A stretch of 64,000 bases of DNA from contig AP017913.1 in the NCBI GenBank assembly GCA_002091395.1, positions 674,001-738,000 of the forward strand, in the 5' to 3' direction. Both the position numbers and the translations under genes were made by a program. Source of the DNA: Candidatus Azobacteroides pseudotrichonymphae (lineage in GTDB: Bacteria > Bacteroidota > Bacteroidia > Bacteroidales > Azobacteroidaceae). Position 1 is the stretch's first letter; each line of letters opens with the position of its first letter. Of the stretch, positions 39,104 to 49,528 are shown in pieces. The notes beneath the pieces were generated by a model that ran no database searches, was not told the DNA's origin, and worked only from the letters and a program-made list of their open reading frames with translations.

Positions 39104-40180
39104 ATGAAGTCTTTTTTTATCGGAAATAAAAAAATTGAAGTGCCAATCATACAAGGAGGGATGGGAATAGCCGTTTCGTTATCAAGTTTAGCTTCAGCTG
39201 TAGCCAATGAGGGTGGTATTGGCGTAATTTCATGTGCAGGACTTGGTTTAGTATATCCAAAAATCTCAGATAATTATTTTGAAAATTGTATTTTTGGATT
39301 AAGAGAAGAAATACGCGAAACTCGTAAAAAAACAAACGGAATTATTGGAGTAAATATTATGGTAGCATTATCTAATTTTTCAGATATGGTTAGTTTATCT
39401 ATTGACGAAGGAATAGATATTATTTTTTCAGGAGCAGGATTACCACTTGATCTGCCTCTATACTTAACACAAAAAAGTAAAACAGCTTTAGTCCCAATTG
39501 TGTCATCTACAAGAGCAGCCAAAATTATTTGTAATAAATGGAGTAGAAATTATAATTATTTACCAGATGCTATAGTTGTTGAAGGGCCGAAAGCAGGTGG
39601 GCATTTAGGATTTAAAAAAAATCAACTTGATGATGAGAACTATTCACTAGAAAAATTAATTCCAGAAATTGTTACTATAGCAAATCAATATAAATCACAA
39701 AAAAATATTCCTGTAATTGCAGCTGGAGGTATTCATAAAGGTGAAGATATTTATCATTTTATAAAATTAGGTGCATCTGCTGTACAATTAGGAAGTATGT
39801 TTGTAACAACAAAAGAATGTGATGCGTCAAATATTTTTAAAAAAACGTACATTAATTCTTCTAAAGAAGATATTGTAATTATTGACAGCCCTGTTGGTAT
39901 GCCTGGTCGAGCAATAAATAACGAATTTATTCAAAAGATAAATAATGGTAGCGAAAAACCTCGTAAATGCAGGTTTCACTGCATTAAAACTTGTAATTAT
40001 ACTCAAAGCCCTTACTGTATTATTAAAGTGCTATATAATGCAGCTAAAGGCAACATGAAAAAAGGATATGCATTTGCAGGAGCAAATGCATATTTAGCAA
40101 AAAAAATAACAACAGTAAAAGAAATCTTTGAGACACTAAAATCAGAATATATAATATCTAAACAATATCATAACACTTAA
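39104..40180 (+). CDS. Nitronate monooxygenase / FabK-like FMN enzyme
   Basis: A 358-aa FMN-binding TIM-barrel protein of the NPD family. Motifs are VPIIQGGMGIAVS at the start, FSGAGLPLDLP, VEGPKAGGHLG and the phosphate-binding VIAAGGIHKGEDIYHFIKLGASAVQLGSMF. The family includes nitronate monooxygenases and the enoyl-ACP reductase FabK. In a strict fermenter a reductase or an unknown oxidoreductase role is as likely as nitronate oxidation. The C-terminal part has a cysteine group CX3CX3CX7C (CRFHC...TC...YC) not expected in classical FabK. It is divergent from nadB. Confidence 0.8.
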   Translation: MKSFFIGNKKIEVPIIQGGMGIAVSLSSLASAVANEGGIGVISCAGLGLVYPKISDNYFENCIFGLREEIRETRKKTNGIIGVNIMVALSNFSDMVSLSIDEGIDIIFSGAGLPLDLPLYLTQKSKTALVPIVSSTRAAKIICNKWSRNYNYLPDAIVVEGPKAGGHLGFKKNQLDDENYSLEKLIPEIVTIANQYKSQKNIPVIAAGGIHKGEDIYHFIKLGASAVQLGSMFVTTKECDASNIFKKTYINSSKEDIVIIDSPVGMPGRAINNEFIQKINNGSEKPRKCRFHCIKTCNYTQSPYCIIKVLYNAAKGNMKKGYAFAGANAYLAKKITTVKEIFETLKSEYIISKQYHNT

Positions 40181-40627
40181 CATTTAGGATTAATAATCAA
40201 CTTGATTCGATTGATTTCTTGTAACATAAAAATTACATAATCTATACTAACAGTAACAGTAATAAATACGCTTCATTCGATATAGATATTATGCGCAACA
40301 ATGATTGTTTCATAACAATTGTGATGTGACTCTATGGATAAAAATTCAAAATCTTAATAGATAACCAAACAAAAAAATAGATTTACTATTTTTTCGTAGA
40401 AATACTAGTTAAAATACACTGGCAAAAAAATGGCAGACATGAATATAATCTACAATATTTCATACAGTACCCCAATTTTTATATAAATAAAATGATACAT
40501 AAAATTTCAATCATGAAAACAACAAATATTAAAATATACTTACACTCTTGTCAATTTCAAAAAGCATAAACTCTCACATACATTAATTTTCATTTTTATA
40601 TTATTAATTTTTTCATTATTCAATTTA
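40181..40627. other. Spacer between convergent FabK-like gene and hppA (447 bp)
   Basis: Holds the candidate two-way terminator at 40372-40394. No ORF or RNA gene is recognised. Confidence 0.5.
40372..40394. terminator. Candidate bidirectional terminator
   Basis: aaaaaatag and ctatttttt are perfect 9-base complements with a 5-base loop, roughly midway between two converging genes. Each strand ends the stem in a T run. Confidence 0.5.
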
Positions 40628-43018
40628 TCACTTAAGAACCCTTGTTTTATAAAATGATCTCCATACAAAAAATAATCCAAATATTAAAAATATTGCAGCA
40701 ATAATATACATAGAAGAACTTCTTCCTTCCTGTTTCATTTTAATACATATCTCAGTAGCTAATAATCCAAATAAAGTTGAAAATTTGATAATTGGATTTA
40801 AAGATACTGATGACGTATCTTTAAATGGATCTCCTACTGTATCTCCAACTACTGCAACTTCGTGTAAAAAAGTATTTTTTTCTTTCAATTCAACCTCTAC
40901 AATTTTTTTTGCATTATCCCAACTACCGCCAGCATTTGCCATATATATTGCTTGAAATAAACCAATTATAGCAATAGAAATTAAATACGAAACAAAAAAA
41001 TTTGAATCAATAAAAGCAAACGCCAATGTTAAAAATATTAATGCAAGAAATATATTCCACATGCCTTTTTGAGCATACTGTGTACAAATTTTTACTACTG
41101 ACTTAGAATCTTCAATACTAGCTTCGCTTTTCTCCATATTAAAAGTTTCTTTTATGAACTTTACAGCATTGTAAGCACCAGTAGTAACTGCTTGTATAGA
41201 TGCTCCACCAAACCAAAAAATAACTGCACCTCCACAAATTAATCCAAGAATTACCGGAGCATCAGTTAATGATAAACTTAATAATCCAATTTTTTCTAAC
41301 AGAAGAATAATAGAAAATATCATTGTAGTAGCTCCTACAACTGCAGTACCTATCAACACAGGTTTAGCAGTAGCTTTAAAAGTATTTCCTGCAGAATCAC
41401 TAGATTCTAAATAATATTTGCTTTTTTCAAAATTAGGGATGAATCCATAATCATTTTCAATAGATTTAGCTATATTCGGTATTTGTTCTATTCGAGAAAG
41501 CTCAAAAACTGATTGAGCATTATCTGTTACAGGACCATAACTATCTACAGCAATGGTTACTGGCCCCATGCAAAGAAATCCAAAAGCAACCAACCCAAAA
41601 GCAAAAATCGTAGCATGACAACCAAATATCTCATTTAGTCCTGTTTGAGCAGTAAGATAAGCAATAGACATCAAAATCACAATTAATAATCCAGTCCAAA
41701 AAGCGCTAAAATAACCAGCTACAATACCTGAAAGAATATTTAATGAGAATCCACCTTCACGAGATGCAGTGACAATTTCTTTCACATGAGCAGATTTAGA
41801 ACTTGTAAACATTTTTGTAAATTCTGGAATAAGTAATGCAGCTAATGTTCCACAACTAATTATAATAGCTAATTTCCACCACAAAGTTTCATTTATATCT
41901 CTTAACAACAAATAACTAACAAAAAAACTTGCAGAAATACACAATGTAGATGCAATAATAATTAATCTCATTAAAGGTGACTCAAAATCAAAATTTTTTT
42001 TATTATTATATAGTCTCTTAGAGATCCTTTGATTAATAAAAAATGAACATCCTGACAAAAAATCCATTAAAAACCTCATTCCAAATATCCACACTATCAA
42101 TTTTGCTCGCATGCCTACATTTGGAACTGATAATGTAATAAAAGTAATAAGAGCCACCCCTGTAACTCCATAAGTTTCGAATCCATCAGCCGTAGGGCCA
42201 ACACTATCTCCAGCATTATCACCAGTACAATCAGCTATAACACCTGGATTTCGTGGATCATCTTCCTTAATCTTAAAAGCAACTTTCATTAAATCTGAAC
42301 CTATATCAGCAATCTTAGTAAAGATACCACCTGCAATTCGTAATGCACTTGCCCCTAAAGATTCTCCAATTGCAAAACCTAAAAAACAAATACCAACAGT
42401 ACTACGTGGAACAAACAAAAGAATAATCACCATCAATACCAATTCCAATGAAATAAGAAACAAACCAACGCTCATCCCAGCTTTCAATGGTATATTGACT
42501 ACATCTAAAGGATGTGCACTAAGCGAAGCAAAAGCCGTACGTGAATTGGCATAAGTATTTACACGAATACCATACCACGCAACCATATACGAACCAGCCA
42601 TCCCAATTATAGAAAATAACAGGACTTGCAACACAACAAGAAATGGCTGACCAAGTAACTCAAAAAAATAAACACATAAAACACTACCTATTAATGCAAA
42701 CAACATTAAAAGAAATTTTCCTTGTTGAAACAAATAAGTTTTACAAGTAGTATAAATAATAGAAGATACTTTAAGCATAGAATCATGAGATGACAATTGC
42801 TTCACTTGTCTGAATAATAGTAAACTAAATCCCAATGTTCCAGCAATAATTAATGCTCCATAAAATAAAAAATTCCAAGGAGAAATAGACACCCCACAAA
42901 ATAGATGAAAAATTCCTTGATGAAGATCAGGAATTTCTAAGCTTACTTCACTTGCGTACAAATTTCCATCATATAAAACACTTATCAATAACAAAAATAT
43001 ATTTTTCAGTATTTTCAT
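40628..43018 (-). CDS. hppA: Membrane-bound ion-translocating pyrophosphatase
   Basis: A 796-aa polytopic membrane protein that couples PPi hydrolysis to pumping of H+ and/or Na+. The substrate motif is EDDPRNPGVIADCTGDNAGDS, followed by GPTADGFETYG; the second acidic site lies in DSAGNTFKATAKP, and the C-terminal one in NAGGSWDNAKK with DTVGDPFKDTSS. This GPTADGFETYG version differs from the classical plant or R. rubrum form. Lys occupies the position that separates K+-independent from K+-dependent enzymes, followed by Ala rather than Thr at +3. The N-terminus has a signal-like hydrophobic stretch. It can recover energy from PPi in fermentative cells. Confidence 0.93.
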   Translation of the reverse strand: MKILKNIFLLLISVLYDGNLYASEVSLEIPDLHQGIFHLFCGVSISPWNFLFYGALIIAGTLGFSLLLFRQVKQLSSHDSMLKVSSIIYTTCKTYLFQQGKFLLMLFALIGSVLCVYFFELLGQPFLVVLQVLLFSIIGMAGSYMVAWYGIRVNTYANSRTAFASLSAHPLDVVNIPLKAGMSVGLFLISLELVLMVIILLFVPRSTVGICFLGFAIGESLGASALRIAGGIFTKIADIGSDLMKVAFKIKEDDPRNPGVIADCTGDNAGDSVGPTADGFETYGVTGVALITFITLSVPNVGMRAKLIVWIFGMRFLMDFLSGCSFFINQRISKRLYNNKKNFDFESPLMRLIIIASTLCISASFFVSYLLLRDINETLWWKLAIIISCGTLAALLIPEFTKMFTSSKSAHVKEIVTASREGGFSLNILSGIVAGYFSAFWTGLLIVILMSIAYLTAQTGLNEIFGCHATIFAFGLVAFGFLCMGPVTIAVDSYGPVTDNAQSVFELSRIEQIPNIAKSIENDYGFIPNFEKSKYYLESSDSAGNTFKATAKPVLIGTAVVGATTMIFSIILLLEKIGLLSLSLTDAPVILGLICGGAVIFWFGGASIQAVTTGAYNAVKFIKETFNMEKSEASIEDSKSVVKICTQYAQKGMWNIFLALIFLTLAFAFIDSNFFVSYLISIAIIGLFQAIYMANAGGSWDNAKKIVEVELKEKNTFLHEVAVVGDTVGDPFKDTSSVSLNPIIKFSTLFGLLATEICIKMKQEGRSSSMYIIAAIFLIFGLFFVWRSFYKTRVLK

Positions 43019-43385
43019 AAATAAAAAACAAAATTACAAATTTAATTAGCAGAAATACTTAAATGAATTACTTTTACATAAATATACGTAATTTTAGTTA
43101 CCAACTGGTATAATTTTAAACAAAATGTTGCTTCAAAACAAATTAACTTTTATTTAAAAGTTTTTAAAAAAATTTTTATTACTATTATTAACAATATATT
43201 TTTATTTTAATGTTTTCTTCCACAACAAATCGTATATTTTTTACACAACAACAAAAAATATAATAAACAACTGATACAGTTATCATCTTTAACATGAAAT
43301 TAAAAACAAAAACCGTTTAAAGTATTATGGTATAAATTTTACTAATATGCAAAAACAAGTAATTATAAACTATTATATTTCAAAG

Positions 43386-43456
43386 AAATTAAGCGATAAA
43401 ATGTCTTTAAATCACTATAATCAATAGTGATTTAAAGACATTTTATCGCTTAATTT
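43386..43456. repeat. Perfect inverted repeat, 33-bp arms, 5-base loop
   Basis: Arms 43386-43418 and 43424-43456 are fully complementary and enclose aatca; a G-T pair extends it by one. It is the longest perfect hairpin I found in the window. It lies about 810 bases beyond the mutS stop and 370 before hppA, so it is not a simple end-of-gene terminator. No transposase or gene is inside. Confidence 0.85.
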
Positions 43457-43506
43457 TAACAAATTCTTACAAAAGAAACTTTTAATAAAAAGTTCACTAT
43501 CAACTA

Positions 43507-43531
43507 AATTAATGCTAGATTAGCATTAATT
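43507..43531. repeat. Second palindrome near the long hairpin (11-bp arms)
   Basis: aattaatgcta and tagcattaatt are perfect complements around gat, 50 bases from the 33-bp-arm repeat. Confidence 0.55.
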
Positions 43532-44263
43532 CAAATTTTGAAAAAAAAACTAACAATGAACTTAAATATTAGCACTAATAAAATTTTTAAATAATATAAA
43601 ATACAAGAATATAGTTTTAAAACGTGTCAACATTTAAAATTTTAAAAAAAAATGCTGCATAATCTCTAAATAGAATTATCAATTCATTAAATTTTTTATG
43701 TAAAAAAATAAAAGAACACATAAAAAATCTACTTTAATTAAGTAAACCATAATTAAAATTAAAAAATGAAAATACATTACCATGCTAAAGCATTTTATAA
43801 TATGCAGTAAATAAAAAATCTTATAAACACTTAAAAATATATTTCACTAACAATATTCTTATACGATAAAATAAAATAGTATTACATAAGTTTATTTACA
43901 ATAAATAATATCAAAAATATAGGTTAGTAAAGAATCACACTTCACCAAATATTATAAAAACTTCGTACATTAATTTAATGATTTACAATGTATAAAGTTA
44001 TGTTGAACAGCTATAAAAACCAGATACTATCAACTAATTTACATGGAACTAAAATTATATGTCTTCAACAAAAAACAAATAAACACAATAATTAAATGTA
44101 TATTAATTATCATGAAAAAATAATTTTAATTATAAACATATATATTAAATAATAACTATTATTCAATATATATGAATAAACCCATTTTTTCTTAAAAAGA
44201 AATATGATTTTTCTAGAATATGAAATAATTACTCATCAATTTGTTTCATCATTTTTAATTAAA

Positions 44264-46882
44264 CTAATGTTTATACTTATTTATAATTTGCTTTATATCA
44301 CTTAATTTGTTTAATGCTTCTATAGGTGTCAAATTGTCAATGTCTAAATGTATTATTTCACTACAAATTTGTAAAAATATAGAATTTTCCAATTTTGGAA
44401 AATTCATTTGACAATTATCATGCACTTTAACTAACTGATCTGTATACGAAATATTTTTCCCTCTTTTACTATTTATTTCTAATTGATAAAGAATTTCATT
44501 ACTTCTTTTAACGATACTCTTGGGTATCCCAGCAATTTTTGCAACATGAACACCAAAACTATGTTCACTAGCACCTTTCATTAACTTACGTAAAAAAATA
44601 ACTTTATCATCAAACTCTTTTACTGAAACATTATAATTTTGTATTCTTTTAAAATATAACTCCATTTCATTCAACTCATAATAATGAGTTGAAAAAAGGG
44701 TTTTAGGATGCATCATAGGATGTTCGTGAATATACTCTATAATAGACCACGCAATAGAAATGCCATCATAAGTAGAAGTTCCGCGACCTAATTCATCAAA
44801 AATAACTAAACTTCTATCAGAAAGGTTATTTAGAATATCAGCAGCTTCATTCATTTCTACCATAAAAGTAGATTCGCCTAAAGAAATATTATCGCTTGCC
44901 CCTACACGTGTGAAAATTTTATCTACTAATCCTATTTTAGCTGAATCAGCAGGAACAAAAGAACCTATTTGAGTCATCAGAGTGATTAAAGCAGTTTGAC
45001 GTAAAAAAGCCGATTTTCCTGCCATATTTGGTCCAGTGATAATAACAATTTGTTGCTCATCATTACTTAAATAAACATCATTAGGAATATACGGTTCATC
45101 AGCTGGAAGCAAAGTTTCCACAACTGGATGTCGTCCATTTTTAATATCAATGATTTTACTATCATTTATTTGAGGACAAGTGTAATTATTTTGTTCAGCA
45201 ATTTTAGCAAAAGCTAAAAGACAATCTATTTGTGCAATTAAATTAGCATTAATTTGAATAAAATTGATATATTCTGACAGTTCTAATACAAGATTACTAA
45301 AAATATTGATTTCTATTTCAAAAATTTTTTCCTCTGCTCCTAATATTTTTTCTTCATATACTTTAAGCTCTTCTGTAACATAACGTTCAGAATGAACTAG
45401 TGTCTGTTTACGAATCCAACTAGATGGAATTTTATTTTTGTGAGAATTGCGAACTTCTATATAATAACCAAATATATTATTATAACCTATTTTTAAGGAA
45501 GATATTCCGGTTTGTAAAATTTCTCGTTTTTGCATTTTCAATAAATAATCTTTCCCAAAAAAAATAATTTGCCTTAATTCATCCAATTCTTTATTTACTC
45601 CTGTAGCTATTACATTACCTTTATTCAATAAAACTGGTGGGTCTGAAACTATTATTTTTTTAATATCTTCCTTAATTTTAAAACATGGATTTAATTTTTC
45701 TCCGATTTGTTTTAACCCAATTAAGGAACAATCTAAACATATTTTTTTCACTATAATAATAGAATCCAAAGCGATTTTAATTTGAACAACTTCACGTGGA
45801 TTAACTTTACCTATAGATATTTTAGATACAATGCGCTCTAAATCTCCTATTTGGCTAAGCTGTTTTTCTAATAATTCTCTTATAAAAGAATTATGAAAAA
45901 TAAAATTTACTATGGAAAGACGTTCTTCAATTTGTTTAATTTCTTTAAGTGGAAATACTATCCATCGTTTTAACATTCTTGCTCCTGGCGGTGTAATAGT
46001 CTTATCTAGTATTTTCAATAATGACTCTCCACCTTCATTCATTGGATTTAATAACTCTAAATTATGTATAGTAAATTTGTCTAAACGTACATATTGATCT
46101 TTTTCTATTTTAGTAATTGTAGTAATGTGATTAGTATGTGTATGATGTGTTAGATCCAAATAATGTAAAACAGCACCAGCTGCAACAATTCCATTAGATA
46201 AATATTGTATTCCGAAACCTTTCAAATTTTTTGTTTCAAATTGTTTATACAAACGATTTTTTGCTGTATCCTCAGTAAAAACCCAATCCTCCATTTCAAA
46301 TGTTAATAATTTATCTCCAAAAAAATCTCTAAAAATTTTCAACTTGCTACGTTCTAAGAGCACTTCTTTAGGTGCAAAATGACTAAATAATTTATCTATG
46401 TAACTATTATTCCCTTGTGCAATCAAAAATTCACCAGTAGAAACATCTAAAAATGCTACTCCACAAATGTTTTTATCAAAATGTACAGCAGCAAGAAAAT
46501 TATTTTCCTTGTAATTCAATACATTTTCATTAATAGAAACACCAGGAGTAACAAGCTCAGTAACACCTCTTTTAACTATTTGTTTAGTTGTCTTAGAACT
46601 TTCAAGTTGATCACAAATAGCTACTCTTTTCCCAGCTTTAATTAATTTAGGTAAATAAATATCTATTGCATGACATGGAAACCCAGCTAGTTCTACCATT
46701 TTACAAGAGCCATTGGCTCTACGAGTCAAAGTAATACCTAATATTTCTGATGTAATCACTGCATCAGTCGAAAAAGTTTCATAAAAATCGCCAACACGAA
46801 ATAATAAAATGGCACCAGGGTATTTTGATTTAATTTCAAAATACTGATTCATTAACGGAGTTTTAACTATTTCTTTAGGCAT
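44264..46882 (-). CDS. mutS: DNA mismatch repair protein MutS
   Basis: Recognises mismatches and starts repair with MutL. The protein is 872 aa, full length. The N-terminal mismatch-binding motif has Phe and Glu in [10 protein letters not shown]. The ATPase has Walker A GPNMAGKS near residue 615, Walker [14 protein letters not shown] and the HYYEL signature. The C-terminal helix-turn-helix is followed by a 100-aa tail with SDIKQII. Keeping an intact mutS is of note in a reduced AT-rich genome. mutL is not in the window. Confidence 0.97.
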   Translation of the reverse strand: MPKEIVKTPLMNQYFEIKSKYPGAILLFRVGDFYETFSTDAVITSEILGITLTRRANGSCKMVELAGFPCHAIDIYLPKLIKAGKRVAICDQLESSKTTKQIVKRGVTELVTPGVSINENVLNYKENNFLAAVHFDKNICGVAFLDVSTGEFLIAQGNNSYIDKLFSHFAPKEVLLERSKLKIFRDFFGDKLLTFEMEDWVFTEDTAKNRLYKQFETKNLKGFGIQYLSNGIVAAGAVLHYLDLTHHTHTNHITTITKIEKDQYVRLDKFTIHNLELLNPMNEGGESLLKILDKTITPPGARMLKRWIVFPLKEIKQIEERLSIVNFIFHNSFIRELLEKQLSQIGDLERIVSKISIGKVNPREVVQIKIALDSIIIVKKICLDCSLIGLKQIGEKLNPCFKIKEDIKKIIVSDPPVLLNKGNVIATGVNKELDELRQIIFFGKDYLLKMQKREILQTGISSLKIGYNNIFGYYIEVRNSHKNKIPSSWIRKQTLVHSERYVTEELKVYEEKILGAEEKIFEIEINIFSNLVLELSEYINFIQINANLIAQIDCLLAFAKIAEQNNYTCPQINDSKIIDIKNGRHPVVETLLPADEPYIPNDVYLSNDEQQIVIITGPNMAGKSAFLRQTALITLMTQIGSFVPADSAKIGLVDKIFTRVGASDNISLGESTFMVEMNEAADILNNLSDRSLVIFDELGRGTSTYDGISIAWSIIEYIHEHPMMHPKTLFSTHYYELNEMELYFKRIQNYNVSVKEFDDKVIFLRKLMKGASEHSFGVHVAKIAGIPKSIVKRSNEILYQLEINSKRGKNISYTDQLVKVHDNCQMNFPKLENSIFLQICSEIIHLDIDNLTPIEALNKLSDIKQIINKYKH

Positions 46883-46988
46883 ATTTAACTTAAAACACTA
46901 AATTATCAATACAATTTTCAAATTCATTTACAAAAAACTTACAAACACTATAATAACATTTCAAAATTTTTATTACATAATAACTTTG

Positions 46989-47013
46989 AGTGATATAATT
47001 TTACTATATCACT
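46989..47013. promoter_or_regulatory. Dyad about 107 bases upstream of mutS
   Basis: agtgatata and tatatcact are 9-base perfect complements with a 7-base loop. It is a possible operator or 5' stem for mutS. Confidence 0.35.
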
Positions 47014-47324
47014 GAATCAAACTTTTTCTATAAAACCAAACATAACATTTTATTAATTATACAATTACAAAATGACATTTAATCACATATTTTTATATTA
47101 CATAAACCATTTTGACAACCAATATTTTCAACTTAAAGCATTTTTAATTAGTATGATCTAAAATCATTTCATTAATTAGAACCTTGCCAACCAAATTAAA
47201 TATTAATAAATGGTAACCAAAACAAATTTTATTTCATTTATACAAATAAATATCAATACTTCAATTATGTGTTCGTTATTAATTAATATTCGAAATGATT
47301 TATTAAATTTTTATAATTATCACA

Positions 47325-47348
47325 AGTTCAATGTATAAATATTGAACT
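47325..47348. repeat. 8-bp hairpin in the spacer
   Basis: agttcaat and attgaact with an 8-base loop. No associated feature. Confidence 0.3.
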
Positions 47349-47943
47349 AAACGCTCTACATGCAAGCATAAAAACATTATTGAATAATTCATGCATAGAT
47401 TTATTCAAAACAAATTTCAAATTCAATTTATTGATACAGATTTGGCTTTAAAAATAATACTTGTTGCTTTTTACAAAAAATAAAAAAGATTTAATTAACC
47501 AAGAAATTATCAAAATTACAAATAACAATTTTTTATATATAAATTCTTGATTAGTTCGTTATTTAATTATATCTCCTACAAAATATTATAAATGCATCAC
47601 AGTGCATAAAATACAATCCAAGCAACAAATTGTAATAAAAACAAATACACTTCTATTTTAATTATTGAAATAAAAAGTGCACAAATTTGTCGCCTTAAGT
47701 AAAATTAAAGATTTAATAAAATTTATATTTACATATTATGATAAATTAATAAAATAAATATTATCATTAATTACAATCATTAAAAATTCATAAATCAATT
47801 AAAACTAACTTAAAAATTAACAATACAATTACGTATCAAATAATAAATTATCAGTAATATAAAAAGCTTTGTCCAAAATTTTACAAAGTAATTTCATTGT
47901 AATTTTTCTAGTATAAATTTCGAAAAACACTAAATTTTAAGTT

Positions 47944-48063
47944 TTAATTTTTATCATATTCTTGTGGTAAAAATAAAAAAGCAAAAACTAATAAAATAAA
48001 CACTTCAATCATAATAAAAATTAGCATATAAATGTACGAAATCCAATAATTTATACTTATCAT
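47944..48063 (-). CDS. Possible 39-aa membrane peptide at the end of the nuo cluster
   Basis: A short ATG ORF begins 10 bases after the nuoN stop on the same strand and ends at TAA. The peptide is almost wholly hydrophobic for residues 6-33 (WISYIYMLIFIMIEVFILLV within it) and ends in the polar tail PQEYDKN, as in a single-span membrane protein. I do not recognise a family. The tight spacing to nuoN supports a real gene, but a 40-codon ORF is not rare by chance in this DNA. Confidence 0.4.
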   Translation of the reverse strand: MISINYWISYIYMLIFIMIEVFILLVFAFLFLPQEYDKN

Positions 48064-48073
48064 TTATGTTCTA

Positions 48074-49510
48074 TCATGATATTCCAAAACTTAAAACTTC
48101 AATATACTTATAAATAGCACTAAAAACTCCAACAATAAAAATTCCAACTGTACAAATTGTCAAATTAATCCAATTATAAATATTTATTTTATACTTCTTA
48201 AATGTGATCTCTTCTTTTTTTTCTAAAAACATTGCTTTAACAATAAGCAAATAATAATAAATAGATATTACAGTATTCAACAATGCAATAAAAACTAAAA
48301 TATATTGTTTTTGTTCAACTGCCACCATGAAAATTATAAATTTACTAAAAAATCCTGCAAAAGGAGGAATACCTCCCAACGAAAATATAGCAACCATCAT
48401 TACAAAAGCCAGCAAAGGATTGGATTTATATAATCCGTTAAAAACTTTTATTCGAGTATCACCATTCTCAATAAATTCAACAATAGAAATTATTCCAAAA
48501 ATCGCTAAGTTAGAAAATAAATAAACCACTACATAAAAAATAGTGGCAGTCATACCTTGTACTGTTCCGGCAATAATTCCTAAAAGAATATACCCTACTT
48601 GTGAAATAGAAGAAAAAGCAAAAAAACGTTTGATATCACTCTGATGAATAGCGAACAAATTTCCTACAATAATTGTAACAACTGATAAACACGACAAAAT
48701 ACTACGCCATATTACTTCGATGTTCCCAAATACTTTGTATAAAACAAAAATCAAAGTAAATACAGCTGCTCCTTTAGAAACTACAGACAAATAAGCTGTA
48801 ATACTAGTAGGAGCTCCTTCATATACATCTGCTGTCCACAAGTGAAAAGGCACTAAAGACAATTTGAACGCCAAAGCACTAAAAAAAAATATAAATCCTA
48901 ATATTATCAAAGGATCTTTATTGACATTAAAAACTATATCTGAAAAATAAAAACTCTCCAGAGTTCCATACAGAAAAGACAAACCAAATAACATAACACT
49001 AGAGGATAAAGCTGATATTAGAATATATTTTACGCCTGCTTTTGCTGATTTTTTTTTATTCTTATCAAAAGCAATTAAACAAGCTAAAGGAAGAGAAGCC
49101 ATTTCTATTCCGACATATAATACCATAAAATTTCCAGCCGAAATCATAAGATACATTCCAAATAATGAAACAAGTGAAATAATATAAAATTCACTCTGTT
49201 TAAGAATTCTGTCTTTTGATGACAACCAACTATTTGATTGCAAAAAAACAAGAAATGTAGCTACATTGAGGATATTTTTTACAAATGAAGTGAGATTAGA
49301 TGTCATATATATTCCGCCAAAAATTTCGCCATGCATTGCATAATACGGTATGAAATTACATACAGTTACAATTGCGAATCCTATAATTGCTATTTTTTGA
49401 AAAAATATTCCCCATTTTTTAGGTGAAAAAATATCATATAAAAACAAAATTACTAGTAGAATTATTAACCTTACTTCCTGTCCTATATATAGAAAATTAC
49501 TAAAATTCAT
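48074..49510 (-). CDS. nuoN: NADH-quinone oxidoreductase subunit N
   Basis: Antiporter-like membrane subunit of complex I that takes part in proton (or sodium) pumping. The protein is 478 aa with about 14 hydrophobic segments. The conserved middle includes GIEMASLPLACLIAF with the key glutamate, KYILISALSSSVMLFG, AFKLSLVPFHLWTADVYEGAPT with lysine and histidine residues of the channel, and the KRFFAFSSISQVGYIL helix. It is 18 bases downstream of nuoM. Confidence 0.96.
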   Translation of the reverse strand: MNFSNFLYIGQEVRLIILLVILFLYDIFSPKKWGIFFQKIAIIGFAIVTVCNFIPYYAMHGEIFGGIYMTSNLTSFVKNILNVATFLVFLQSNSWLSSKDRILKQSEFYIISLVSLFGMYLMISAGNFMVLYVGIEMASLPLACLIAFDKNKKKSAKAGVKYILISALSSSVMLFGLSFLYGTLESFYFSDIVFNVNKDPLIILGFIFFFSALAFKLSLVPFHLWTADVYEGAPTSITAYLSVVSKGAAVFTLIFVLYKVFGNIEVIWRSILSCLSVVTIIVGNLFAIHQSDIKRFFAFSSISQVGYILLGIIAGTVQGMTATIFYVVVYLFSNLAIFGIISIVEFIENGDTRIKVFNGLYKSNPLLAFVMMVAIFSLGGIPPFAGFFSKFIIFMVAVEQKQYILVFIALLNTVISIYYYLLIVKAMFLEKKEEITFKKYKINIYNWINLTICTVGIFIVGVFSAIYKYIEVLSFGIS

Positions 49511-49528
49511 AATGACAATTTATAATTA

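Larger units (their letters stand above)
43019..44263. other. Long spacer between mutS and hppA (1245 bp) with large palindromes
   Basis: Both flanking genes read on the minus strand. No protein-like ORF. It contains the very long inverted repeat 43386-43456 and a second palindrome at 43507-43531. The remainder is A/T sequence. Confidence 0.6.
46883..47943. other. Spacer between the nuo cluster end and mutS (1061 bp)
   Basis: No gene is recognised. Two hairpins are present (46989-47013 and 47325-47348). The mutS promoter should lie near 46900-47050. Confidence 0.55.
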
